The notes beneath the pieces were generated by a model, which saw only the letters and a program-made list of their open reading frames with translations, did no database searches and was not told the DNA's origin. From Legionella sp. PATHC032 (GTDB lineage Bacteria; Pseudomonadota; Gammaproteobacteria; Legionellales; Legionellaceae), in the NCBI RefSeq assembly GCF_026191185.1, contig NZ_JAPHOV010000001.1, forward strand, positions 3,134,501-3,198,500: a DNA stretch of 64,000 bases. Direction: 5' to 3'. The position numbers and the translations under genes are program-made. Shown here in pieces: positions 50,361 through 59,115 of this stretch; the first letter of the stretch is position 1, and each line of letters begins with the position of its first letter.

Positions 50361-51560
50361 ATGTTTATCCGCAACCTGCAACTTTTTATTGTTGTCGCCT
50401 CTTGCATACTGGTTTTAATTGGTACAGATATTTTGTTACCAAGCCTGCCTAACATTGCTCACGCACTATCTGTCTCATCAAATGAAGCGAAAATGCTCAT
50501 TTCTATTTTCATGATAGGACAATTTTCTACAGTTCTTATTTGGGGAGTTATTGCCGACCAGCTAGGCAGAAGAAAAACATTATTTCTGGGGATGCTTATT
50601 TTCTTTATTGGTTCAATCTTAAGTTTAAAAGCCAATTCAATTCAGCTGTTACTAGCCTGTCGATTCTTGCAAGGTACAGGCGCAGTGGTTGTCCCTGTTG
50701 CAGGTTGGGCTTTAGTCCAGGATCTCTTCCCCAAAGACGAAGGAGCCCGCATCATGACCTTGATTGGGACACTGACTGCAGTGATTCCGCTCTTTGCTCC
50801 CGCATTAGGAGGAAAATTGGATGTGCTATATGGTTGGCGTTCAAATCTTTATTGTATCGCAGTTTACTCTTTCATTTTATGCGCCATTATGCTGTTTTTA
50901 CCCAGAACTATCACTGTGCAAAAAACAATAACTCCCGACCTTAGGGAAACACTGAGCATTTACATGCGAATTATAAAAAACAGAACATTTATTTCCTATA
51001 TCGCACTATTTGGATTATTAAACTGTGGCGAGTGGTGCTTCCTGACTGTAGCTCCATTTTATTATTCGCACGCACATATTGCTCCTGACACAATGGGGAT
51101 TTTATTAATGATTACCTCCATGGGATTTGTCTGTGGATCTTTACTGGCCTCCCGCCTATTTAATCGCCTGGGAATTGATAAAATCATAGCCTTGGGAATT
51201 CAATTGGCTTTAATGAGCAGCCTGATGTTGTTAATAGGAGAATACTTTCACTGGAGCAAATACCAACTCTATAATGCCATAACTATCGGTGTCTATATTC
51301 TAAGCTCAGCCTTGCTATGGGGCGCAACCACATCCAGAGCCCTGCAATGCTTCGATGATTGCAGAGGCTCAGCCTCTGCAATTCGCAGTTTAATATTGCT
51401 GTGCTTTGCTGCTTTTGGCACTTATTCAGGTCGCCTGGTTAATCATAATAGCCTGTTCCCTGTTGGATTGTTTTTACTTTTTATGGCCTTCATTGCATTC
51501 ATCGTTTTCAATAATAAAGAATTGAAAACAGAACGGCACATGGAAAGCATACCCATTTAA
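50361..51560 (+). CDS. MFS transporter, Bcr/CflA-like
   Basis: A 399-residue major facilitator superfamily protein with about 12 membrane helices, probably an inner-membrane drug:H+ antiporter. The loop 2-3 signature reads GVIADQLGRRKT, and the motif RFLQGTGA of helix 4 is present. The opening ILLPSLPNIA resembles the Bcr/CflA subfamily. The substrate is unknown. It stands alone between bcp and the PhoH-like gene. Confidence 0.88.
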   Translation: MFIRNLQLFIVVASCILVLIGTDILLPSLPNIAHALSVSSNEAKMLISIFMIGQFSTVLIWGVIADQLGRRKTLFLGMLIFFIGSILSLKANSIQLLLACRFLQGTGAVVVPVAGWALVQDLFPKDEGARIMTLIGTLTAVIPLFAPALGGKLDVLYGWRSNLYCIAVYSFILCAIMLFLPRTITVQKTITPDLRETLSIYMRIIKNRTFISYIALFGLLNCGEWCFLTVAPFYYSHAHIAPDTMGILLMITSMGFVCGSLLASRLFNRLGIDKIIALGIQLALMSSLMLLIGEYFHWSKYQLYNAITIGVYILSSALLWGATTSRALQCFDDCRGSASAIRSLILLCFAAFGTYSGRLVNHNSLFPVGLFLLFMAFIAFIVFNNKELKTERHMESIPI

Positions 51561-51714
51561 CTTAAAAGCAGACACTTAATAATATAATTCTTGACGGAAC
51601 CAGCATAGCTCAGCACAATGAACATAGAATTCAAGGACTTCAATGCACTCCCTGCCCACGCAGGAAATTGATTCCACTTGAATTGAAGAATACTTTAGCT
51701 GACAGGGTGAACCT

Positions 51715-53121
51715 ATGGATAATACCAATACCGGACTTAAGCTGTTCGTGCTTGATACTAATATTTTGATGCATGATCCTACTGCCATCTACCATTTTGA
51801 TGAACATGATATTTATTTGCCAATGGTGGTGCTTGAAGAATTGGATAGTCATAAAACAGGAACATCCGAATTGGCGAGAAACGTGAGACAAACGAACCGT
51901 ATGTTAGTAGAACTAATGAGTAATGCCACTCACGATCAAATTGTTTCAGGACTGCCTATCCCATCTTATATCAATAGCAGTAACAAGAAATGCAGTGGAA
52001 GGTTGTTTTTTCAAACAGATGAATTTGATCAAGTGGTTCCTTCAACTCTGCCAGGCCATAAAGTAGACAATACAATACTGGCAACCGCTTTAGGTCTGCA
52101 AAAAAAATATTATGGCAAAAGACAAGTTATCATTATTTCAAAAGACATCAACTTACGTATTAAAGCAGGGATATTAGGTATTCATGCTGAAGATTACTAC
52201 AATGATCAAGTGCTGGATGATGTCAATTTACTACATAGAGGATTACATATTCTCGATAACAATTTTTGGGATAGTCATGCCAAAGATATGGGATCTTGGC
52301 AAGAAAGCGGTAAAACCTTTTATAAGGTGACCGGTCCTTTGGTAAGCCAATGGAATCCAAACGATTGCCTTAGTACGGAAGATAATCAGTTTCAAGCTTT
52401 GGTCAAAAAAATTGACGGCCCTAATGCCATTGTTCAACTCATTCGTGACTACACTCAACCCAAACATTCAGTCTGGGGGATCACGGCAAGAAACCGTGAA
52501 CAGAATTTTTCCCTAAACTTGTTACTGGATCCCGATATTGATTTTGTCAGTTTACAAGGTTCAGCCGGTACAGGTAAAACATTATTAACCATAGCCGCGG
52601 GATTAACCCAGGTCATGGATCAAAATCGCTACAGTGAGATATTAATGACAAGAGTAACGATTCCTGTTGGCGAAGATATAGGATTCTTACCGGGTACCGA
52701 GGAGGAAAAAATGACTCCGTGGATGGGCGCTTTAATGGATAATCTTGAAGTCCTTCACAGCTCGCAAGTAGGCGGCAGTTTTGGACGTGGAGCAACTCAG
52801 GATTTGCTGCAAAATAAAATTAAAATACGCTCATTAAATTTTATGCGGGGAAGAACTTTTTTAAATCGATATATTATAATTGATGAAGCGCAAAACCTCA
52901 CTTCAAAACAAATTAAAACGTTGGTTACAAGAGCAGGCCCGGGTAGTAAAATTATTTGTCTGGGGGATATCAAGCAAATTGACACCCCCTATTTAACTGA
53001 AACCACTTCCGGACTCACTTTTGCTGTAGATCGGTTTAAAAGTTGGGAACACAGCGCTCATATGACGTTGACTCGGGGAGAGCGTTCAAGGCTGGCATTT
53101 TATGCGGCTGAGCATTTATAG
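51715..53121 (+). CDS. PIN-PhoH fusion ATPase (PhoH2-like)
   Basis: A 468-residue protein with an N-terminal PIN ribonuclease-like domain (FVLDTNILMHD, Asp near residue 15) and a C-terminal PhoH ATPase domain. The Walker A motif GSAGTGKT lies near residue 282, and the Walker B motif IIIDEAQ near residue 387. Proteins with this layout have been described as RNA helicase-nucleases. Whether this one acts on RNA is inferred. AGGGTG precedes the ATG. guaC follows after 22 bases and is likely co-transcribed. Confidence 0.92.
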   Translation: MDNTNTGLKLFVLDTNILMHDPTAIYHFDEHDIYLPMVVLEELDSHKTGTSELARNVRQTNRMLVELMSNATHDQIVSGLPIPSYINSSNKKCSGRLFFQTDEFDQVVPSTLPGHKVDNTILATALGLQKKYYGKRQVIIISKDINLRIKAGILGIHAEDYYNDQVLDDVNLLHRGLHILDNNFWDSHAKDMGSWQESGKTFYKVTGPLVSQWNPNDCLSTEDNQFQALVKKIDGPNAIVQLIRDYTQPKHSVWGITARNREQNFSLNLLLDPDIDFVSLQGSAGTGKTLLTIAAGLTQVMDQNRYSEILMTRVTIPVGEDIGFLPGTEEEKMTPWMGALMDNLEVLHSSQVGGSFGRGATQDLLQNKIKIRSLNFMRGRTFLNRYIIIDEAQNLTSKQIKTLVTRAGPGSKIICLGDIKQIDTPYLTETTSGLTFAVDRFKSWEHSAHMTLTRGERSRLAFYAAEHL

Positions 53122-53143
53122 TATTTGTTTATGAGGATTAATA

Positions 53144-54157
53144 ATGACTGATCAAGCGATCACTTTTGATGATGTTCTGCTCGTCCCATCATACAACCAT
53201 CATGAATCAAGACGAGTTGTTGAAACAACCAGTACCGACCGGTTAGGTAAACTGACTTTAAATCTTCCTGTGATTAGTGCCAATATGGATACGATTACCG
53301 AAAGCAATATGGCTAATTTTATGCACAGTAAAGGAGCCATGGGCGCTTTGCACCGATTCATGACCATAGAAGAAAATATTCAGGAATTTAAGAAATGCAA
53401 GGGGCCTGTCTTTGTATCGGTTGGATGTACTGAAACGGAATTACAAAGAGCCGAAGCACTGCGAGATGCAGGAGCCGATTTTTTTTGTGTTGATGTGGCG
53501 CACGCACACGCCAAATACGTTGGCAAAACCTTAAAAAGCTTACGTCAGTTATTAGGAAGTCGCTGCATTATGGCCGGGAATGTAGCCACTTATGCCGGGG
53601 CAGATTATCTTGCGTCTTGTGGTGCTGATATTATTAAAGCGGGTATTGGAGGCGGCTCGGTATGCAGCACACGAATTAAAACCGGTTTTGGCGTACCGAT
53701 GCTAACCTGCATTCAGGATTGTTCTCGTGCTGATCGCTCCATCGTTGCTGATGGCGGTATCAAAACCTCGGGTGATATTGTCAAAGCACTGGCCTTTGGC
53801 GCTGATTTTGTGATGATAGGCGGCATGTTAGCCGGCTCTGCCCCCACACCAGGAGAAGTTATTCAAAAGGATGACGGAACCAAAGTCAAACGTTATCGCG
53901 GCATGGCATCCAGGGAAGCGCAGGAGGAATTTCTTGGACAAATGCATGAATGGAAAACAGCAGAGGGTGTTGCGACTGAAGTGCCGTTTAAAGAGAATCC
54001 TGATGGCATTATTGCTGATATAGTGGGAGGCTTGCGTTCTGGACTTACCTATGCCGGGGCAGACTCCATCAGTGAATTGCAAAGAAAATTAAACTATGTG
54101 ATTGTCACCCAGGCGGGGCGCATAGAAAGTTTACCCCACAAATTATTGGAGGGGTAA
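53144..54157 (+). CDS. guaC: GMP reductase
   Basis: A 337-residue IMPDH/GMPR family TIM-barrel enzyme without CBS domains. It converts GMP to IMP in purine salvage. The active-site loop [13 protein letters not shown] carries the catalytic Cys near residue 173, and the flap RGMAS follows near residue 254. The absence of CBS domains and the length favour GuaC over IMP dehydrogenase. GAGGA precedes the ATG. It converges on the Ser-rich gene with 30 bases between. Confidence 0.9.
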   Translation: MTDQAITFDDVLLVPSYNHHESRRVVETTSTDRLGKLTLNLPVISANMDTITESNMANFMHSKGAMGALHRFMTIEENIQEFKKCKGPVFVSVGCTETELQRAEALRDAGADFFCVDVAHAHAKYVGKTLKSLRQLLGSRCIMAGNVATYAGADYLASCGADIIKAGIGGGSVCSTRIKTGFGVPMLTCIQDCSRADRSIVADGGIKTSGDIVKALAFGADFVMIGGMLAGSAPTPGEVIQKDDGTKVKRYRGMASREAQEEFLGQMHEWKTAEGVATEVPFKENPDGIIADIVGGLRSGLTYAGADSISELQRKLNYVIVTQAGRIESLPHKLLEG

Positions 54158-54187
54158 CTCACCAACCTAGACAATCTATTTTACCAT

Positions 54188-55162
54188 CTATCCAGGCATA
54201 GACTGACTGGGCGTCGGAACATCAGAAGATGAGCCTGAGCCAGAGGATTGACCACTCCCACTGTTAGAACTACTGGATGTTTCATCATACTTTGTTTGGC
54301 TACCAAGATCTGGTGTACTTGTATTTGTATTCGAGTCTGGCGGCGGACTCAGTTGTGATGAAGTATCACTACTGCTACTAGTGCTATTACTGTCTGTTGG
54401 CGGTGATGAAGACTGACTGTCGCTGCCACTGCTACTGCTGTCTGTTGGCGGTGATGAAGACTGGCTGTCGCTGCCACTGCTACTGCTGTCCGTTGGCGGT
54501 GATGAAGACTGGCTGTCGCTGCCACTGCTACTGCTGTCCGTTGGCGGTGATGAAGACTGACTGTCGCTGCCACTGCTACTGCTGTCCGTTGGCGGTGATG
54601 AAGACTGACTGTCGCTGCCGCTACTTGACGAAGTAGGGGTAGGAGTAGTACTGCTAGAACTGGGACTAGAACTGGAACTCGAACTAGAATTCGAGCTGGA
54701 ACTTGATTGTTGTGTGGAAGAATTGGGGCTTGGTTTGGGTTCTTCTGAACCAGCCAGTTTATTTTTAATCCCTTCCACTGCTTTATCTACGAGAAAACTG
54801 GCGCCAGCTGATATTTTGCCACCCACCCAGTAAAAAGGTTTGTTGATGCCGCCTTGCCATTGCTCGACCAGCTTCATATACCTTTCAATCATTTCCATCT
54901 GCGGATCTTTTTTATCATCACCTGCCTTTTGCCCTTCCTGAGGCTTATTTTCAGCACCAGGTTGAGGAGCATTTGAGCCAAATTGCTTGCCGATATTGTC
55001 AGCTAATTTACCCAACCCCTTTTTAGCAAGTCCTCCGATTACACTGCCCACTTTCCCCAGCGTACTTTGTTGAGGAGCTGGCTCAACAGGCTGCTCATCT
55101 GTTGGTTTCGGTTTTGGTTTCGGCGTTGGCGTTTGTGATTTGGGTTTTGGAGTTTCTGCCAT
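54188..55162 (-). CDS. Ser/Pro-rich repeat protein, probable Dot/Icm effector (lpg2844-like)
   Basis: A 324-residue low-complexity protein. The first 30 residues are Pro/Lys-rich (TPTPKPKPKP). Residues 33-130 form a more ordered part with GKVGSVIGGLAKKGLGKL. From about residue 147 the chain is nearly all Ser with Gly, Asp, Gln and Pro, including five 16-residue repeats of GSDSQSSSPPTDSSSS. By order it is lpg2844, which I recall as listed among Dot/Icm substrates. No catalytic motif is visible. The Ser-rich tail may be a linker or a target for phosphorylation or glycosylation in the host. It has its own promoter upstream. Confidence 0.8.
   Translation of the reverse strand: MAETPKPKSQTPTPKPKPKPTDEQPVEPAPQQSTLGKVGSVIGGLAKKGLGKLADNIGKQFGSNAPQPGAENKPQEGQKAGDDKKDPQMEMIERYMKLVEQWQGGINKPFYWVGGKISAGASFLVDKAVEGIKNKLAGSEEPKPSPNSSTQQSSSSSNSSSSSSSSPSSSSTTPTPTSSSSGSDSQSSSPPTDSSSSGSDSQSSSPPTDSSSSGSDSQSSSPPTDSSSSGSDSQSSSPPTDSSSSGSDSQSSSPPTDSNSTSSSSDTSSQLSPPPDSNTNTSTPDLGSQTKYDETSSSSNSGSGQSSGSGSSSDVPTPSQSMPG
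54392..54625 (-). repeat. 48-bp tandem repeat, five copies
   Basis: Units begin at 54392, 54440, 54488, 54536 and 54584 and are nearly identical, differing for example as GTCTGTTGG against GTCCGTTGG. Because 48 is a multiple of three, copy-number change keeps the Ser-rich frame. Confidence 0.95.
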
Positions 55163-55620
55163 GTTAATTTACCATGTCTGTTGATATCTAAATTATAGTA
55201 CCTCATCAGGATTTTGTCTGAGGTTACTTTTCCAGGTTTACTGTTCCAGGAATATATTTTTTATTTACTAGTAATATAGTAAAACAAATGAATCAATAGA
55301 GCACAATATGAATCAATAATTTACAAAAACTTTACTAAATTAAAATCATGCCTGTAACTCTATAAACCAAGAATAATTATTAATCTTGATTTCTATAAAA
55401 TTAATCTTTAGATAATTTCCATTAACACAGTATCCTTACATATTTTGAAAAAGAAGGATTTACACTCTTGGATCTATTAACAAAGAAAAATAGTGCAGTA
55501 CTTATACTAAAATTAAACTGATACAATTATAACTTTTACATTTGTATATTTGCTAATACACTTTCTTCTTGGAAAATGTGTTGGCTCCAAATCAAGTCAA
55601 TTATTATACAACCACATGGC
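55163..55620. other. AT-rich intergenic stretch with promoters only
   Basis: Between the Ser-rich gene and the alpha/beta hydrolase gene I see a plausible promoter for the former on the minus strand (CAGACA at 55220-55215 and TATAAT at 55197-55192, 17 bases apart). A small CCTCA/TGAGG inverted repeat (55200-55233) lies across it. The remainder is very AT-rich, with no supported ORF or RNA. Confidence 0.5.
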
Positions 55621-56430
55621 ATGACAATGAACAATGACTACTCTATGAAAATCAATGATTTTCGGTATATGCGCCGCGGAAAACATCTTAGTGAATTACG
55701 CTCGGAAGAAGCAAATCTCCTCTCCCCTGTCAATCAACAAGGCAAAGGCACAGAACGAGCATTACTGGTATTGCATGGTTTTTCTTCTTCACCGGCAGTT
55801 TACCGATATCTGATTCCTAATTTAAAAAATTATAATGCCATCCTTTGTCCTATATTGGCTGGGCATGCTGAAAGTATAGAAGCCTTTTCAAAATCCACAG
55901 CAACTGATTGGCTTCAATCAGCAAAAAACGCCTGTGAACTCTTAATAAATCAATATCAAAAAGTTGATGTTTTAGGGTTATCCCTGGGAGGATTATTAGC
56001 CTGTCAATTGAGTCAATTCTTTACTATCAATCACCTCTTTCTTTTGGCTCCCGCATTAAAACTACGCATGCGCATCAACGCCATGCTGAAATTAGCCCAG
56101 GTTCTTAAGTGCCTGGGATTTCGGCAACTTCGCAACGCCGCGGGGAATATTATCACCGATGAGCATGCCGAAATCGCTTATAGAAAACTTCCCATTTCCA
56201 CAATCATTGAAATGCTAACCTTGGCTCGGGAATATGAATGGCTCCCCCCAACTTGCCCGGCAGATCTTTTTCTTGGGACTCATGATCAAGTAGTTGCGTC
56301 TCAACAAGTAGAACAACTATTTTGCGATTTACCTAATGTCAAAATACATTGGCTAAAAAATTCCGCTCACGTACTGCCACTAGACAACGATCTCAATGAA
56401 ATTATTGATTGTATTAATAAAAGCAAATGA
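55621..56430 (+). CDS. alpha/beta hydrolase (carboxylesterase/monoacylglycerol lipase-like)
   Basis: A serine hydrolase of about 269 residues, probably an esterase of the carboxylesterase or monoacylglycerol lipase type. The oxyanion region reads LHGFSSSPAVY, and the nucleophile elbow is GLSLGG near residue 121. The acid is in GTHDQVV and the His in NSAHVLPLD near the C-terminus. The layout matches the Est30-like group. The start is uncertain: ATGs occur at 55576, 55621, 55627 and 55645, none with a strong ribosome site. There is no signal peptide, so it is probably cytoplasmic. Confidence 0.85.
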   Translation: MTMNNDYSMKINDFRYMRRGKHLSELRSEEANLLSPVNQQGKGTERALLVLHGFSSSPAVYRYLIPNLKNYNAILCPILAGHAESIEAFSKSTATDWLQSAKNACELLINQYQKVDVLGLSLGGLLACQLSQFFTINHLFLLAPALKLRMRINAMLKLAQVLKCLGFRQLRNAAGNIITDEHAEIAYRKLPISTIIEMLTLAREYEWLPPTCPADLFLGTHDQVVASQQVEQLFCDLPNVKIHWLKNSAHVLPLDNDLNEIIDCINKSK

Positions 56431-56576
56431 ATGGAAATCAAAAATTGCCATGATTGATTTGTAACCAATCAAACAACCTGGTATTGGAACTTGTACTCGC
56501 TATAACAATTTAGATATTGAATAAGAAAAAAAATCATTGTATTTTAACAACTCATTTTGTTCTTTAGGAATTAAAC

Positions 56577-56810
56577 ATGCTTTTTTATAATGCCTCATTA
56601 AAAAATGATGAATTAAATGCATCAAAAATTGCTATTTTCGTTACAGGATTAGCCTCATTATTACTCATTGGAAATTATAGTGATGAAGAGTCCTACGAGG
56701 ATGTCTCTCCCTCTTTCCTTAGTCGGATGATGGAAGATACTCCTAATTACCCATTCACATCCGATGAGGAAGGATTTGAAGTCAACATAGGGATTCCGTT
56801 TCAACTGTAA
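56577..56810 (+). CDS. small acidic protein with one hydrophobic segment (77 residues)
   Basis: A 77-codon ORF preceded by TAGGAA at a good distance and followed by a strong hairpin, so it looks like a real single-gene unit. A hydrophobic stretch (IAIFVTGLASLLLIG) near residues 18-32 could be a membrane helix. The remainder is acidic (DEESYEDVS, SDEEGFEV). I recognise no family. It may be an inner-membrane small protein. Confidence 0.6.
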   Translation: MLFYNASLKNDELNASKIAIFVTGLASLLLIGNYSDEESYEDVSPSFLSRMMEDTPNYPFTSDEEGFEVNIGIPFQL

Positions 56811-56819
56811 TTTATAGCA

Positions 56820-56864
56820 AGCTAAATTCACCAAGGGTTTACCCTAATGAATTTAGCTCTTTTA
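56820..56864 (+). terminator. strong hairpin terminator between convergent genes
   Basis: An 11-bp stem AGCTAAATTCA/TGAATTTAGCT encloses an inner stem AGGGT/ACCCT and is followed by CTTTTATCC. It lies 9 bases after the small gene's stop and may serve the convergent lipoprotein gene too. Confidence 0.75.
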
Positions 56865-56877
56865 TCCTGAATAAATG

Positions 56878-57837
56878 CTAGGGAAACTGCTTATTGTATC
56901 TATCAAAATCTTTTAGATCAGATTGACTCCATTCGCGCATATCCAGCACAGAACCATTAAATGCCATGAAATCAGCCCGAGTTTTTGATAAGTTATAATA
57001 GTAAATATCACTGGCATCGGTAGCAAGGCTGCTTTGATGATTCACAGCAGAAATTTCTGCTACGGATTTATCATGGGTTTTCACAAAACTACGTTGAGCT
57101 CGTAAATATTTCCCCTTAAATTGAGCAAAATCCCATAATTCAACATCCAGCCGATTCACAATTCCAGCCAATTGAATTTTGGCGGCCTTTTTTGCTCTAA
57201 TGGTTAAAGTATCACTTTTTATCCAATACAAACTTAATGTACCCTTCCCATACATATCAAGCTGTCTTAGATTGACAAAACCAGATATCAGCACTTTGGG
57301 ATCCCCTTTCAATACGATTTGCAGATTCCTGCTGGATACTCCATTGATTTGAGTCACACCATTACCGACTGCCTCCAGTTTTTGCAAGCCAATATTCCCT
57401 GCCAACCTGGTGGTACCTTCATTCGCCAAATACAAATCCAAATAGCTGGTGCGTATATTATTCCCTGTCACAACCCCAGCGCCCTCATAGCGGAAGCGGT
57501 TGAGGAATTTGGTTTTAATATCCACAGTCACAGCCCCATAATCCGGGTATCCTTGCCCCAATGATACATAGAGTGTATTTTGTTTTACTACTGTTCTTAC
57601 TTGAACTAAATCTCTGGGATCACCGCGTAACATGACTTCCGGTTTATTATATCCGGTATGCAAATTAACATTCAGTCGCCCCTGAACCACAATTTGATTG
57701 AACGATGACACTTGGCGAAACTGCCGTGTGCTGCTACCTGATTTTTTAACTTCCGCAGGAGGTGTTTGAGGTTTATGGTGGGCGCAGCTTGCCAATACAA
57801 AGATAAGTAAAATCAATAAGTAGCACCGCTTTAGCAT
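56878..57837 (-). CDS. lipoprotein with a GIN domain (DUF2807)
   Basis: A 319-residue lipoprotein with the lipobox LASC and the modified Cys at residue 18. The mature part resembles the head GIN domain (DUF2807), a beta-helix-like autotransporter adhesin fold. Repeated short strands such as FNQIVVQGRLNVNL, YLDLYLANEGTTRL and LDMYGKGTLSLYW show the pattern. It is probably anchored in the outer membrane. The role is unknown in the family. It is followed upstream by srnA on the same strand, separated by 138 bases. Confidence 0.82.
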   Translation of the reverse strand: MLKRCYLLILLIFVLASCAHHKPQTPPAEVKKSGSSTRQFRQVSSFNQIVVQGRLNVNLHTGYNKPEVMLRGDPRDLVQVRTVVKQNTLYVSLGQGYPDYGAVTVDIKTKFLNRFRYEGAGVVTGNNIRTSYLDLYLANEGTTRLAGNIGLQKLEAVGNGVTQINGVSSRNLQIVLKGDPKVLISGFVNLRQLDMYGKGTLSLYWIKSDTLTIRAKKAAKIQLAGIVNRLDVELWDFAQFKGKYLRAQRSFVKTHDKSVAEISAVNHQSSLATDASDIYYYNLSKTRADFMAFNGSVLDMREWSQSDLKDFDRYNKQFP

Positions 57838-57975
57838 AATCTTAATTCCTATATCAATAATCTCTCTACATTAGAGGAAGTTTTGACAATGTGCAAGGCA
57901 GTCCCCTATAAGGAAACAAGACAATAGTGTTTCTATAGATACTTTGTAAAAAACTCATATCCGCAACGTGAACGC

Positions 57976-58956
57976 TTATAACCATTTTTCATTACTAAAA
58001 TCAGAAATGGTGACATTGCTATTACAATAATCATGGTGCTGCGAATGGCTGGCTTTATCAACCAAAGACTCTATAGATTCTTTAAAGGGTAGGAGAGCAG
58101 GTAATTGAACATAAATATCCACCAAGACACCATTCTTGCAACTTAAAGTAACTTTACCTGTATTGTTTTCCCCAAAAGATCTTTTAATGAATTCACGTAA
58201 GGTAGCCAGCTTTACTGTCTCACCACGATGAGCCGTAAGATATTGGCCAAACTCTGTATCATTAACTTCTGCATTTAGGCGCATGGCCAAAGTAAAATAA
58301 CTGTCTGTGCTTAAATCCTGACAACTTCCATGCTTGTTCCATTCATGGCGCTCCAGGCAACTGCCATAATTGTAGCTTGGCATCAGTTTTTTTAAATTTT
58401 GAGCAACATCAGATGATAAATCCAGCGGCGAGTAATCGCAATGGTTTGTTCGAGGGCGTATTCCACAATAGCCATAATTTTGGCCGCAAGCTTCCTGATT
58501 AGGCCATAATCCGTGCAGGATCAAATGATTGGCCTGATAGGCTGTCTTTGTTAACTTCAAACACTCTGGTTTACCTATTTCATACCCGTAAGTTTCACAA
58601 AAACCTGGCTGTGAGCTTAAAGCCAACACATAAGAATCAGCCATCCCAGGCGTAAGATCACAGCTCGCTTTGGGACGCTCAGTGTATTCAATAACCCCGC
58701 AATCAACACTCACCCAGCGCAGATTAGGTTGATGGTCTGAAAATTGTATACGCAACCAATCCGGTTTGGTTTTATTTATTTCCTTTAATTGATATTTCTG
58801 GTTGGGCTCAACCATTAAATTATCAGGATTTGACTTACGATTTTTGGAAAGGTAAGCAGGGCATGATTTTGTTGCTTCGAAAGTACCATTGACGAGAATT
58901 GAGGCATTAACACTGAAAGAACAAAAAAGCAAAAGCAGGGTGATTGGTTTTATCAT
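57976..58956 (-). CDS. srnA: SrnA, secreted RNase T2
   Basis: An RNase T2 family enzyme recognised as SrnA (lpg2848 by recall), a type II-secreted ribonuclease needed for full growth in amoebae. It has a signal peptide (ITLLLLFCSFSVNAS). The catalytic segments are HGLWPN near residue 148 and HEWNKHGSC near residue 202, with both active-site His present. The start at 58956 is chosen over one 11 codons upstream because AGGATG precedes it and the signal peptide then begins MIKPIT. The mature protein is 326 residues before cleavage. Confidence 0.93.
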   Translation of the reverse strand: MIKPITLLLLFCSFSVNASILVNGTFEATKSCPAYLSKNRKSNPDNLMVEPNQKYQLKEINKTKPDWLRIQFSDHQPNLRWVSVDCGVIEYTERPKASCDLTPGMADSYVLALSSQPGFCETYGYEIGKPECLKLTKTAYQANHLILHGLWPNQEACGQNYGYCGIRPRTNHCDYSPLDLSSDVAQNLKKLMPSYNYGSCLERHEWNKHGSCQDLSTDSYFTLAMRLNAEVNDTEFGQYLTAHRGETVKLATLREFIKRSFGENNTGKVTLSCKNGVLVDIYVQLPALLPFKESIESLVDKASHSQHHDYCNSNVTISDFSNEKWL

Positions 58957-59115
58957 TAAGACATCCTGGCTTGTCTTTGGTATGCTCATTATACCCTAGT
59001 CTGATATGAATGCCAGCAATTATTTTTTCATGAAATTGATTAATAAAGATTTTTTGAATACAACTCCATTCCCAATAAAAAAGGCTAATATAGAAGTAGG
59101 TACCGGAGAAAATAA

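Noticed and set aside
54392..54625. CRISPR array
   Set aside because: The 48-bp units are directly abutting with no spacers and lie inside a coding frame.
54397..54636. Plus-strand Cys-rich ORF with repeats such as CRCHCYCC
   Set aside because: It is the antisense shadow of the 48-bp repeat, which is open in several frames because the unit is a multiple of three. It has no ribosome site.
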